A stretch of 64,000 bases of DNA from Poriferisodalis sp965205175 (GCF_965205175.1 NZ_OZ242038.1:1984001-2048000), one strand, 5' to 3'; shown: positions 25,570 to 34,300, counted from the first letter of the stretch. The notes: generated from the letters alone by a model not told the origin. Made by a program: numbers and translations.

Positions 25570-28500
25570 GCGCCGCATCGCTGCGTATCGGGTCCGACAT
25601 GCCCGCTGACCAAGACCCTGCCGCCTCTGCTCTGGCGATGCACAGCATGACTGGCACCTCCCGCGCCGTCATGCTCCTGCGGCATGGCGATGAAGCGGCC
25701 GCCGAGGCTGCGGTGGACGTCCTGGCGCAGCTCTCGGCCGATTCGCAGCTGGCACCGTTCATCGATGCCGCGTGCCGGCTGCCCGCCGACGACGCGGGGC
25801 TGCTCGGAACCATTCGTCATTATGCATCGCTGCTCGAACGCGGCCAGCGGCACCAGGTCGATCTGTTGGACCTCCTCGCCGGTCTGGGCTCGCTCGACAG
25901 ATTCGACGTGGTCACGGTCTGCACCGCCGGCTTGAGCGCTGCGCAACAGACAGCGCTGGCCGATGCTGAGGTCAGTGTGCGCCACGATCTGCAACGGGTC
26001 ATGCCGCTCGCCGTTCCGCTGGCATTCCATCGCCTCTGGTTTCCGTGCTTCGGTGACGACGGGCTCGCGCCGGCCGCTGACTACGCGAGCAGCGGCACCC
26101 AATCAGCACTCGTGGTGCTGCCCGAGGATCGCCCAACGGATCGAGCTGCCGCCAAACCGCTGACCAGTGCCCGGGCGAGCGACGCCTTCGCGTGGCATGT
26201 GGCAGCAGAGTTCGCGGCATTGACGGGTCTGTGGTCGACGCTGGACCACGCCCCGCTGGAGTCGCTGGTGCCGGCGGTTAGCGGCAGCGACCAGCCGCTG
26301 GTACGGCTGGTGCGCTCGATGTGCCGAACTGCTCGTATCCGGATGCCGTCGCCTGCGCAGTTGCTCGACGCGAGCGGATCGCTGCCGGTGCCCGTGCAGC
26401 TGATGCCGGCACCGGATCCGTACCACGCGGCTCAGGCCGCAGCGGACTGCCTCAGGCCGTGGGATATCGCCGGCGGTTCGGCAGAGCGGGTGAGCCTGCT
26501 GCCTGGCTGGCAAGGGGTCGGTGCCCGTTTGGTAGCAGCCGGAGCGGACGTGAAGCTCGGCAGCGACGAAGGCACCGAGCAGATTGCCCATCACGCGCCC
26601 TGGGCGGAGCCGCTGCTCCCGCGAGACGGTCCGCCTCGCGTTGCCGATGACGGAACACTCGAGCAGGTGCGCGTACGGCTCGACCGTGCCATCGGTCCGA
26701 AAGTCAAGCTCGGGACGGTGCCGACCAGTGCCTGGGACGCGGTGCTCGACGACATGTTCGGCGTGGTCGATGCAGGTCCGAGAGCGTCGGTGGTGCAGGC
26801 CGCTGCGGCCGGAGCGTTCGATCCAGTAGCCGACCCCGACGCCTTCTCGCCCGACGTGTCGAGTCTTGCCCAAGCCGTCTCGATGCTCACTGTTGCGTCG
26901 CTCCGCGATACGGGCCTCAACGATGCGGCAGCGTCACCGGCGATGTCCGACGATGCGCCAGCTGACCAACAGCATGGCCGCCCTGATGCCGACGAAGACG
27001 CCGCCGAGCCCGACGGCGATCAGTCGGAGGCAGCGGACGACGACGGGACATCCGACGACGACACGGTCATCGATGCGTCGACGAATGCTGCCGACCACAA
27101 CACCGCATCGGACGCACCCGATCCCGCGTCGCTGCTGCAGGACGTCACCTGCAGATTCGATGAGCAGATTGCTGAAGCGAGCAGCGCCACCGACAACGCC
27201 ATCGCCGAGCTTGACCGCGAAATCTCGGGGCAGCCTCGCACCGGCCTGAGCGCATTTCTGAAGCACGCGCCCTGGGTGGCCGGACTGATCGCGGCCGCTG
27301 CGGTGCTGACGTTGACCTCGGCCCGCGACTGGGCCACACCGGATGGGAGAGGCGAAGTGGTCAGAGTCGCACTCTTCGGCCTGGTGTCCTTGGCTGCAAC
27401 CGTGCCGTCGGTGTTGAGGCTGATGGTTGGGGGGCCAATAGCCCTTGCAAAGCCGAAAGCTGCGCAGGTGCGGCTGCCGCTGCTGGCGGCAAGCTACGTC
27501 GGAGCTTTCTTTGTGGTGTGGTTCTCGCGTGAGTTCATCGCACGAGAGGTCCGCAGGATCGATCCTGACGCGCTGGGCGGCGTCGCCCGATTGATTCCGG
27601 CAGCGGTCGTGGTCTCTGTCGTGCTGGTGCTGGCCCTTGTGAGCCGCAACCGTGTGCCTGCTGACAACAAGGCGTTGCTCGGCAAGGCTGGATGGCTGGC
27701 CTCGGGTCGGGCTGCATTCGCGGCGCTGGTGGCGTATGTGTTCGTCGTGGTGGTAGCTGCATTGAACATGGATGAGGTCGCGTCGGCTCTAGACCAAGAC
27801 ACCAGTGCTGCCTTCACGGTGTTGTTGCTCTCGGCTGCTGCGCTCGCCGCGGTTGCCGTCGGCTTGCGGTTGCTCGCACCGCGGCTGAACCGCACCAGAC
27901 TGCGCGTGTGGCAGGGGCAGGTCTGCCGACGTGTCGATGCGTGCGAGCTGGCCTGCGTTCGCAGCGCCGCGCTCAGCTTGGCCAAGTCCCATTGGCTGGT
28001 CACCGCGGCGGCCGCTGCGCGCCTGGTGCATCGTCCGTTCGGTACGGATCCCGCGACAAGCCAACCCGACGACCCCGACTCTGCTGTGCGCAAACTGTCG
28101 CTGCTCGATGTCGAGTTGGCGGTGGAGACCGAGCGAGATGTGCTGCGCGAGTTTCGTCGGGAGGCCGTCAGCCCCGGGTGGCTGCGCGAGCAGTTCGGTC
28201 GGATGTCCCAAGCGTTCATGCACAGCGACCAACCCCCGTTCGGGACTGGTGCCGACGGTGGCCTGACTCCGCCGGAGCACTGCACCGAGCCGATGGCATT
28301 GGCGTCGGTGCTGAACGGTGAAGGAACCGGACCACGCTGGCGTTTCGCGCAGCGCGTGTTCGCAGGCGACTACGACTCGCTGCTGCACGAGTCGGCGCAA
28401 GCTGCGATGTACCGGGCCATGGAGGAGACGGCCGGCTCAGCAGTGATCTGCGAGGCATCCGGCGGCGCAGCATCGATACGCCGGCCGCTCGCTGAGGTAC

Positions 28501-28844
28501 TGGGGGAACTCCTGCCCAGGGGTGACACACAGCTCGTGTCGGGAGCACTGCCGTTGAGCACCGAGCCCGCGCCCGAGTTTCGTTCCGTCGTGTGTTGGCC
28601 GAAAGCGGTCGCGGTGCCCGAAGCCAGCGCCACGCCCACCCATCGCTGCGGGACCGTGCGAGAACGCGGCACGGTGCTGCTGCACGCAGTACGAGTGGAC
28701 GTGTCTGAGCCCGTCGCACTCGATCGCCTCATGCCCCCCGCACGGCCCGACGCTCTTGTGGCCGACGGCCCTGCGGACGACGGCGCAGGCGCAGCAGTTG
28801 CACCGTCAGACCCGCTTGACGACCCCGATGCGCCCCTGATGTAG
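25566..28844 (+). CDS. large polytopic membrane protein coupled to the tubulin-like gene
   Basis: The 1092-aa protein has a soluble N-terminal half (about 1-455, no recognisable domain), a very acidic linker rich in Asp/Ala (about 455-520), about six membrane helices between residues 568 and 772 (for example AGLIAAAAVLTLTS, AAVVVSVVLVLALV, ALVAYVFVVVVAALN), then a roughly 320-residue soluble C-terminus. The GTG at 25566 overlaps the tubulin-like stop as GTGA, so the two proteins are probably made in fixed ratio. The gene is as GC-rich as the chromosomal flanks, unlike its two upstream partners. A role as membrane anchor or receptor for the tubulin-like filament is inference; no known family was recognised. 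Confidence 0.7.
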   Translation: MSAASLRIGSDMPADQDPAASALAMHSMTGTSRAVMLLRHGDEAAAEAAVDVLAQLSADSQLAPFIDAACRLPADDAGLLGTIRHYASLLERGQRHQVDLLDLLAGLGSLDRFDVVTVCTAGLSAAQQTALADAEVSVRHDLQRVMPLAVPLAFHRLWFPCFGDDGLAPAADYASSGTQSALVVLPEDRPTDRAAAKPLTSARASDAFAWHVAAEFAALTGLWSTLDHAPLESLVPAVSGSDQPLVRLVRSMCRTARIRMPSPAQLLDASGSLPVPVQLMPAPDPYHAAQAAADCLRPWDIAGGSAERVSLLPGWQGVGARLVAAGADVKLGSDEGTEQIAHHAPWAEPLLPRDGPPRVADDGTLEQVRVRLDRAIGPKVKLGTVPTSAWDAVLDDMFGVVDAGPRASVVQAAAAGAFDPVADPDAFSPDVSSLAQAVSMLTVASLRDTGLNDAAASPAMSDDAPADQQHGRPDADEDAAEPDGDQSEAADDDGTSDDDTVIDASTNAADHNTASDAPDPASLLQDVTCRFDEQIAEASSATDNAIAELDREISGQPRTGLSAFLKHAPWVAGLIAAAAVLTLTSARDWATPDGRGEVVRVALFGLVSLAATVPSVLRLMVGGPIALAKPKAAQVRLPLLAASYVGAFFVVWFSREFIAREVRRIDPDALGGVARLIPAAVVVSVVLVLALVSRNRVPADNKALLGKAGWLASGRAAFAALVAYVFVVVVAALNMDEVASALDQDTSAAFTVLLLSAAALAAVAVGLRLLAPRLNRTRLRVWQGQVCRRVDACELACVRSAALSLAKSHWLVTAAAAARLVHRPFGTDPATSQPDDPDSAVRKLSLLDVELAVETERDVLREFRREAVSPGWLREQFGRMSQAFMHSDQPPFGTGADGGLTPPEHCTEPMALASVLNGEGTGPRWRFAQRVFAGDYDSLLHESAQAAMYRAMEETAGSAVICEASGGAASIRRPLAEVLGELLPRGDTQLVSGALPLSTEPAPEFRSVVCWPKAVAVPEASATPTHRCGTVRERGTVLLHAVRVDVSEPVALDRLMPPARPDALVADGPADDGAGAAVAPSDPLDDPDAPLM

Positions 28845-28964
28845 TCGATCGCCCAGTGCAGCCAGTTGCACCCTGTGGCCGGTCGCGCCGGGCGCAGCCT
28901 GACCGCACCGCTCGTCGGCTCGGGTTGGTCGCCAAGCGCGACCTGCGCGGTACCGTGGTGGCAC

Positions 28965-30398
28965 ATGGCACGACGAACCAAGATCATCGCCAGCGTCGGC
29001 CCGGCCTGCGACGACGAAACGACCGTCGCGGCCATGATCGATGCCGGTGTGGACGTTTGGCGTCTCAGCCTGGCGCACGGCACGCTCGACGAGCAGGTCG
29101 CCACCTTCCGGCGGCTGCGAGCCGTCTCGGAGCAGTCGGGACGTGCCATCGGCATTCTCGTGGACCTGCCGGGGCCGAAGGTGCGCTGCAAACCATTCCC
29201 CGAGGGCGGCTGCGAGATTGCCCAGGACGCGCTGCTGTCGCTGGCCATCGAAGGCGACGTCAGCACTGCCGATCGGCTCGTCGTGGACTACGAGGGACTG
29301 CTGACCGATGTGGGCCCCGGCGATCAGCTGTCGTTCGGCGACGGCAATGTGGTCCTCGTGGTGGAGGACCGTGCCTCCAATGCGCTCAAGGCCCGAGTGC
29401 TGCACGGCGGTCACCTCGAAGGCAGGCCTGGCCTGCACGTGGACTCGTCCAAGCTGCGCATCGCTACGCCCACCCCTGCCGACTTGAAGCTCGCCGACAC
29501 GTTCGTGGACTTGGGCACCGACATGCTCGCGCTGTCGTTCGTCCGGTCGGCACATGACATGCGGAGACTGGGCGTGGAACCGCATCCGCGCGGCCCGCTG
29601 CTGGTGGCCAAAATCGAGACCAAGGCTGCGGTGGAGAACCTTGACGGCATCATCGAGGCGTCCTCGGCAGTGATGGTGGCCCGCGGTGACTTAGGCGCAG
29701 AGTGTGACATCGAGGAGCTGCCGCACCTGCAAAAGCGCATCATCGAGGCGTGTGTGTCGCATGGCCGGCCGGCCATCACGGCGACGCAGATGCTGGAATC
29801 GCTGCTGCATTCGCCGGTGCCGACCCGTGCGGAGGCTTCCGACATTGCCAACGCCGTGTTCGATGGCACCTCGGCGGTGATGCTGAGCGGCGAGACGGCG
29901 ATCGGCCACGATCCGGTGAATGCCGTGCGGACCATGGCCCGCATCACCGAACGGGCCGACGAACGTTTCGACTACGAGGCCTGGTGGAACCGGCTGCTGT
30001 CCGTGCGCCGCCTGGACGAGCACGCCGAGGACTACCTGCGCGTCACCGACGGGATCACCCAGGCGGCATCCCGGCTGGCCAGCGAACTCGGTGCCCATGC
30101 CATCGTCTGTCTGAGCCGTTCGGGCTTCACCGCGCGCAGCATGGCCAGGTTCCGTCCGTCGATGCCGTTGCTGGGTCTCACGCCGGAGCCGCGAACGGCG
30201 ATGCAGCTGTCGCTGTCGTGGGGCACTCGGCCGCTGGTCTTCGGCGAGCGCCTCACCCCGGCGGAATCGGCGCTGGAGGCGGTACACGCTGCGGCACGCG
30301 CCGGGGCGGTGCGCAGCGGCGACATGGTGGTGGTGGTGTCCGGCTCGAGTCCGGAGTCGCATGCCACCGACAGCCTGCGCGCGATGCGCGTGCCGTGA
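28965..30398 (+). CDS. pyk: pyruvate kinase
   Basis: The 477-aa enzyme converts phosphoenolpyruvate and ADP to pyruvate and ATP in glycolysis. It has the N-terminal TKIIASVGPACDD, LVDLPGPKVR, VAKIETKAAVENLDGI with the catalytic Lys, MVARGDLGAE and TATQMLESLLHSPVPTRAE motifs, and ends in the alpha/beta regulatory domain. One feature is unusual: the classical NFSHG after the first motif is replaced by LSLAHG. The ATG at 28965 is 8 bases after TACCGT (28951-28956) with no ribosome site, the leaderless pattern. It lies 120 bases after the tubulin-like operon with no terminator visible. Confidence 0.9.
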   Translation: MARRTKIIASVGPACDDETTVAAMIDAGVDVWRLSLAHGTLDEQVATFRRLRAVSEQSGRAIGILVDLPGPKVRCKPFPEGGCEIAQDALLSLAIEGDVSTADRLVVDYEGLLTDVGPGDQLSFGDGNVVLVVEDRASNALKARVLHGGHLEGRPGLHVDSSKLRIATPTPADLKLADTFVDLGTDMLALSFVRSAHDMRRLGVEPHPRGPLLVAKIETKAAVENLDGIIEASSAVMVARGDLGAECDIEELPHLQKRIIEACVSHGRPAITATQMLESLLHSPVPTRAEASDIANAVFDGTSAVMLSGETAIGHDPVNAVRTMARITERADERFDYEAWWNRLLSVRRLDEHAEDYLRVTDGITQAASRLASELGAHAIVCLSRSGFTARSMARFRPSMPLLGLTPEPRTAMQLSLSWGTRPLVFGERLTPAESALEAVHAAARAGAVRSGDMVVVVSGSSPESHATDSLRAMRVP

Positions 30399-30414
30399 AT
30401 GCCGCCACCGACGG

Positions 30415-30726
30415 CTAACTCGGATCGATGCTGATGTCCACATTGATGCGTCCCGGGTCCAGGCGGTCCGGTCCGCACAACGGATTGGCCGGCACCTGCA
30501 CCGTGCGTCCCAACACCTCGCACGAGCACGTCTGCTGACAGTCCCGCATACCCGTCCACTGCACCGCGAGCACTGCGGCCGCGCCGACCAGTATGAGAGC
30601 GACGGTCACTGCCAGCGCCAGCCGGCGGATCAACCGGATTGCGACCACCGCTGCGACGGCCAGCGAAGCGATACCGCCGACCAATGCGATGTTCACGCGG
30701 TCCGCGTCGAGCCATTCGGGCAGCAC
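30415..30726 (-). CDS. small membrane protein with a cysteine-bearing tail
   Basis: The 103-aa protein has two hydrophobic helices (IALVGGIASLAVAAVVAI, about residues 13-30, and LALAVTVALILVGAAAVLAV, about 36-55) and a C-terminal segment with four cysteines (DCQQTCSCEVLG and one later), probably outside the cell. No family is recognised. The GTG at 30726 has TACTCT 8 bases upstream (30735-30740). It is convergent with pyruvate kinase and divergent from the DUF3151 gene. Confidence 0.6.
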   Translation of the reverse strand: MLPEWLDADRVNIALVGGIASLAVAAVVAIRLIRRLALAVTVALILVGAAAVLAVQWTGMRDCQQTCSCEVLGRTVQVPANPLCGPDRLDPGRINVDISIDPS

Positions 30727-30808
30727 TCGATCACAGAGTACGGAGCAGAGCCGCTGTTTCGCGTCGCGCCTGGGAGCGTTCGCCGTTGGCGCTCACTAGC
30801 TTCGGGCC

Positions 30809-31273
30809 GTGACTGCGACTCCCATCGACCTGCGTCCGGGCGGACTGCCCGAGACCGTGCTCGGCCCGGCACCCGAGGCGGCTGCTGCGGCGCTGCGTGC
30901 AGCCTTGGCGCAGCCGCTTCCCGAGCGAGCCGACGCGCTGGGCGTCGTTGCGGCCCGATGGCCACGGATGCTCGACGCTTGGGCGGAACTCGGACGCTGC
31001 GCCGCAGCGAGCGGTCGTCACGTCGAAGCGTATGCCTACTGCCGAGTCGGCTATCACCGAGGCTTGGACGCGCTGCGAGCCGCTGGCTGGCGCGGCAGCG
31101 GCTACGTGCGCTGGGCCGAAGCTGCCAATCACGGCTTCTTGTGGTCGCTGCTGGGCTTGGGCCGTTCGGCTGCGGCCATCGGCGAGCATGACGAAGCCGA
31201 GAGGTGCGCCGGATTCCTGACGCAACTCGACCCCGGCGGTCGACCGCCTGCAGGTGAGTGGCCTGCGGCGTGA
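30809..31273 (+). CDS. DUF3151 family protein
   Basis: The 154-aa protein matches the actinobacterial DUF3151 family: LGPAPEAAAAALRAAL, the helical RWPRMLDAWAELGR block, AYAYCRVGYHRGLD and RWAEAANHGFLWSLLGLGR. The helix pattern resembles a TPR-like fold, but the function is unknown. Translation is probably leaderless, with TAGCTT (30797-30802) 6 bases before the GTG. Its stop overlaps the mobA start (GTGA), forming a three-gene operon with mobA and ribonuclease D. Confidence 0.8.
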   Translation: MTATPIDLRPGGLPETVLGPAPEAAAAALRAALAQPLPERADALGVVAARWPRMLDAWAELGRCAAASGRHVEAYAYCRVGYHRGLDALRAAGWRGSGYVRWAEAANHGFLWSLLGLGRSAAAIGEHDEAERCAGFLTQLDPGGRPPAGEWPAA

Positions 31274-31848
31274 AACCGGCCGGCGTCGTGCTGTGCGGCG
31301 GCCAGTCGACCCGCATGGGCAGCGACAAGGCCAGCTTGGTGCTGGCAGGACGGCCGTTGGCGATCTGGGTCGCTGACGCGCTAGGGGCCGCAGGCGCAGC
31401 GCCCGTCGTTGCTCAAGGCGGCACACCCCCGGCGCCGCTCGTGGCAGAACCTGACAGTGCGCCGCATGCCGGGCCGCTCTCGGCGATTGCTGACGCGCTC
31501 GAACGTCACGGCGACGTGCTGGTATGCCCCACCGACGTGCCGACCGTGACAGCCGAGCTGTTCGCGAGAGTCATCGCCCGTGCGCGCAGCAGTGACACTC
31601 CGGTCGTGCTGGCGCGCAGCACCCAAGTGGAACCGCTGATCGGCTGGTATGCCCGCAGTGCGCTCCCTCTGCTGCAGCACGGGCTGCGGGCCGGCGCGCG
31701 CGGTCCCCGTGAGATACTCGACATGGAGCATGTGCCGACCGTGCCGGCGGCGCCGTCGGAGGTGCTCAACGTCAACACGCGTGGCGAACTCGCTGCTGCC
31801 GAGGCGATCTTGGCGGCTCGCGACGCCGTGGGCGCAGACCTAGGGTGA
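31270..31848 (+). CDS. mobA: molybdenum cofactor guanylyltransferase
   Basis: The 192-aa protein has the nucleotidyltransferase signature VVLCGGQSTRMGSDKA (residues 6-21) and later VCPTDVPTVT, with the metal-binding Asp. MobA joins GMP to molybdopterin to form the bis-MGD precursor. It is short but complete for the family, and no MobB domain is fused. The GTG at 31270 overlaps the DUF3151 stop and its own stop overlaps the RNase D start, so all three are coupled. MOSC-type genes at 57.6 kb may share the cofactor pathway. Confidence 0.8.
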   Translation: MKPAGVVLCGGQSTRMGSDKASLVLAGRPLAIWVADALGAAGAAPVVAQGGTPPAPLVAEPDSAPHAGPLSAIADALERHGDVLVCPTDVPTVTAELFARVIARARSSDTPVVLARSTQVEPLIGWYARSALPLLQHGLRAGARGPREILDMEHVPTVPAAPSEVLNVNTRGELAAAEAILAARDAVGADLG

Positions 31849-33044
31849 CCTGCTTGGTGCAGCGCAACGACGAGCACGGCCACGAGTGGGTCGACACCCA
31901 AACCGGCCTCGAGGCGCTCGTTGCCGAGCTGCTGGCCACCGACCGTGTCGCCGTGGACACCGAGTTTCACCGGGAACGCAGCTATCGGCCCAAGCTGGCG
32001 CTCGTCCAGTTGGCCTTCGACGATCGGGTCGCGCTGGTTGATCCCACGGCAACCGACATCGCTGTGCTCGGGACGGTGCTGGCGGCCGACCTCGTGACCG
32101 TCATGCACGCATGCGCGCAGGACATCGAGGTGCTGTACCAGGAGTGCGGCGTCATTCCATCGCGGCTCTTCGACACCCAGGTAGCGGCCGGGTTCCTGGG
32201 CATGAGCACCCCGTCGCTGACCGCGCTGGCAGACCGACTGCTCGGCGCGAGGCTGGCCAAGGGCAACCGCTTGACCGATTGGTTCGAACGGCCGTTGCGA
32301 GAGGCCCAGCGGCGTTACGCAGCTGACGATGTTGCGTACCTGACGGCGCTGCACGACGAGCTTCGCGCCCGTTTGACGGCCCGGCGTCGTTGGCAATGGG
32401 CGCTCGACGAGTGCGAGCAATGGCGACGTGTGCCAGGACTGCCGCCGGACCCCGCTCGTGCATGGACCCGCATCAAAGGAGCGCGTCAGCTGCGCGGCGC
32501 TCAGCGAGCGATTGCATATCGGCTGGCTGCCTGGCGGGAACGCACAGCCAGCGAGCGGGACGTGCCGGTTCGCTTCGTGATGTCGGACCTGGCGCTGCTG
32601 TCGATTGCGCAGCGTCGTCCGAACAGCATCGAGGAGCTGGTGGGCTTGCGAGGCGTTGACTCCGGGCAGTTCCGCGGGGCGGCCGGCGAGCGGATCATAG
32701 CAGAGGTGCAGCTCGGTCTCGACATGGCGCCCAGCGACATCCCGCCGAGCGCGCCGGCCACCGGGCCGAGTGTGGATTCGGCACTCCAGCCTGCGGTGCC
32801 GCTCATCGGCGCCTGGGTGGACGAAGTGGCACGTGTGGAGGGCATCGATCGCAGCTTGCTGGCGACTCGGTCTGACATCGCTGCACTGCTGGCACGCGAC
32901 GGCACCTCACGCCTCAGCTCGGGCTGGAGGGCCGAAGTGGTGGGAGACGCCATCGGTTCACTGCTCGCCGGAGAGGCTGCGCTCGCGTTCGATCCCTCGG
33001 CCGGCTTGCAACTCGAACATCGGTCTCCCACGCGCTGCCTATGA
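31845..33044 (+). CDS. rnd: ribonuclease D (3'-5' exoribonuclease)
   Basis: The 399-aa protein has the DEDDy exonuclease core: VAVDTEFHRE (Asp38, Glu40), HACAQDIEVL, and YAADDVAYL with the catalytic Tyr and Asp near residues 163-169. The HRDC-type helical domain follows (RPNSIEELVGLRGVD, about 263-277). RNase D trims 3' ends of structured RNA such as tRNA precursors. The last 110 residues resemble a second HRDC unit. The GTG start overlaps the mobA stop (GTGA). Confidence 0.88.
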   Translation: MTCLVQRNDEHGHEWVDTQTGLEALVAELLATDRVAVDTEFHRERSYRPKLALVQLAFDDRVALVDPTATDIAVLGTVLAADLVTVMHACAQDIEVLYQECGVIPSRLFDTQVAAGFLGMSTPSLTALADRLLGARLAKGNRLTDWFERPLREAQRRYAADDVAYLTALHDELRARLTARRRWQWALDECEQWRRVPGLPPDPARAWTRIKGARQLRGAQRAIAYRLAAWRERTASERDVPVRFVMSDLALLSIAQRRPNSIEELVGLRGVDSGQFRGAAGERIIAEVQLGLDMAPSDIPPSAPATGPSVDSALQPAVPLIGAWVDEVARVEGIDRSLLATRSDIAALLARDGTSRLSSGWRAEVVGDAIGSLLAGEAALAFDPSAGLQLEHRSPTRCL

Positions 33045-33066
33045 CACCCAGTTTCCGGCGCTGAGC

Positions 33067-33072
33067 GGTAGG
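33067..33072 (+). promoter_or_regulatory. -10-like element upstream of the small acidic protein gene
   Basis: TAGGGT at 33067-33072 resembles the TAnnnT hexamers found close to many starts in this window, but here it lies about 105 bases before the TTG codon. It therefore implies a 5' leader of roughly 100 bases instead of a leaderless transcript. Confidence 0.35.
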
Positions 33073-33176
33073 GTGGAAATGCACTTCGTACAACACAGAT
33101 GCCCACCCGGCACGGAGCAGGGCATGGCCGGATGCAGGCCATCCGAGCCTCGCCGTCGAGCACGAGGAGCCAGACG

Positions 33177-33443
33177 TTGAAGAAGGGTCGCCACCGCCGT
33201 TACGAGGAGGCTCGCAAGTTCCAGCGGGCCACTGCTGAGCGCTTCACTGTCGAGGACTACGACTTCGACAATGCAGACCGCTTCGGCGTCGAGTTCGATG
33301 ACGAGGAATCGGCGCCCGACGCCCAGTACGGCCATCTCGCTGACAAGTACGACGACTACTCCGACCTCGAGGCCAAGTACGCCGACTTCGATTCGGAGAC
33401 TTCGGACGACATCGAGGAAACGCCCCGGCGCGAGAGCGCTTGA
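33177..33443 (+). CDS. small acidic protein with basic N-terminus (DUF3073-like build)
   Basis: I start this 88-aa protein at the TTG at 33177 because GAGGAG (33164-33169) lies exactly 7 bases before it. In-frame ATGs at 33099 and 33135 lack a ribosome site and would add sequence without similarity to the rest. The protein begins KKGRHRRYEEARKFQR, then becomes very acidic and tyrosine-rich (DYDFDNAD, DKYDDYSDLEAKYADFD). This layout resembles the actinobacterial DUF3073 proteins, but I cannot confirm membership. A roughly 100-base leader precedes it. Confidence 0.6.
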   Translation: MKKGRHRRYEEARKFQRATAERFTVEDYDFDNADRFGVEFDDEESAPDAQYGHLADKYDDYSDLEAKYADFDSETSDDIEETPRRESA

Positions 33444-33482
33444 GCGGCACCTTCGCGGCGCCGTTCAGTCGCGCTGCGCTGC

Positions 33483-34271
33483 TCAAACAGCCTGCCGACT
33501 CCTGCGGCGAACCGCGGGATGGGGCAGCAGCCGGGCCGTGGCGACGCGTACGTCGAGCTGGGCCCGCAGCTCGGCGTAGATCTGGCTGCCGCAGATTTCT
33601 GTGAGTTCGTCGCGAAGCGCTCTGAACACCGGCTGGCTGCCGCTGTGCGCACTCAGCTCGGATGTACACCACCAGGAGACGTCGGTGTCGGGGCCTCCCC
33701 AGTCGCGGTGTTCCCATTCCCGCACCATGGTGTAGACGTGGCCGGTGACGGTCTCGTGATCCTCGCGTCGCAGCGGTGCCTGCCAGCAGACCTCGGGCTT
33801 GGTGTCCATCGGGCGGCGGCCGGTGCGGTCGGCCAACAGGTGAAAGGCGCAGCCGGCGCCGCCGGGATGATCGGCCCGGTTGGCGAATATGCACGCTCCT
33901 GACACGACACGGCTCCGCCACCAGCCGTCGCTGTCCTGCCACAGCGCTTCGGCGGGATCGCAGCGCAGCTGCCACGTCTCCTCGTCCAGCTCAGCGATCA
34001 TGGCCCGGACGTGGGCGACATCGTTGTCGCCGCTGAGGTAGACGCCGTGGCTGCAGCAGCCCAGCGCCAGCTCCGGGGCCGGTTCGGAGTCGATGCCAGG
34101 GCAGCCGGCGCCGTAGATGCAACGCCAAGTGCTGGTGAGGAACGTCGCGTCGAACAGCCAGGTGCGGTGCTCGGAGGGATCCTCCAGCGACAACCACTCG
34201 CGCGTGTCCCATTCCTGCGTCGCGCCGCTGTGGCCGCAGTCATCGGTGCTCGCGGCGAACGCAGACGCCAT
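33483..34271 (-). CDS. cysteine-cluster protein (DUF3109-like)
   Basis: The 262-aa protein has conserved-looking Cys positions in RCIYGAGCPGI (about residues 50-60), LGCCSHGVYL (about 71-80), ACIFANR, GAGCAFHLLA and KPEVCWQAPLRREDH. The spacing resembles DUF3109 and other YkgJ-related Fe-S or Zn cluster families, so metal binding is likely, but the reaction is unknown. I use the ATG at 34271. A TACCGT hexamer on the minus strand (34285-34290) lies 13 bases before it and overlaps the promoter of the divergent glcD gene. Confidence 0.65.
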   Translation of the reverse strand: MASAFAASTDDCGHSGATQEWDTREWLSLEDPSEHRTWLFDATFLTSTWRCIYGAGCPGIDSEPAPELALGCCSHGVYLSGDNDVAHVRAMIAELDEETWQLRCDPAEALWQDSDGWWRSRVVSGACIFANRADHPGGAGCAFHLLADRTGRRPMDTKPEVCWQAPLRREDHETVTGHVYTMVREWEHRDWGGPDTDVSWWCTSELSAHSGSQPVFRALRDELTEICGSQIYAELRAQLDVRVATARLLPHPAVRRRSRQAV

Positions 34272-34283
34272 CGGCGGCGAGCC

Positions 34284-34294
34284 TACGGTACGGT
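34284..34294. promoter_or_regulatory. shared divergent promoter of glcDEF and the cysteine-cluster gene
   Basis: TACGGTACGGT contains two overlapping plus-strand TACGGT hexamers, the second (34289-34294) 6 bases before the glcD GTG. The same stretch read on the minus strand gives TACCGT before the cysteine-cluster gene. The two starts are 29 bases apart, so RNA polymerase can serve only one at a time. Confidence 0.45.
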
Positions 34295-34300
34295 CGCGCC

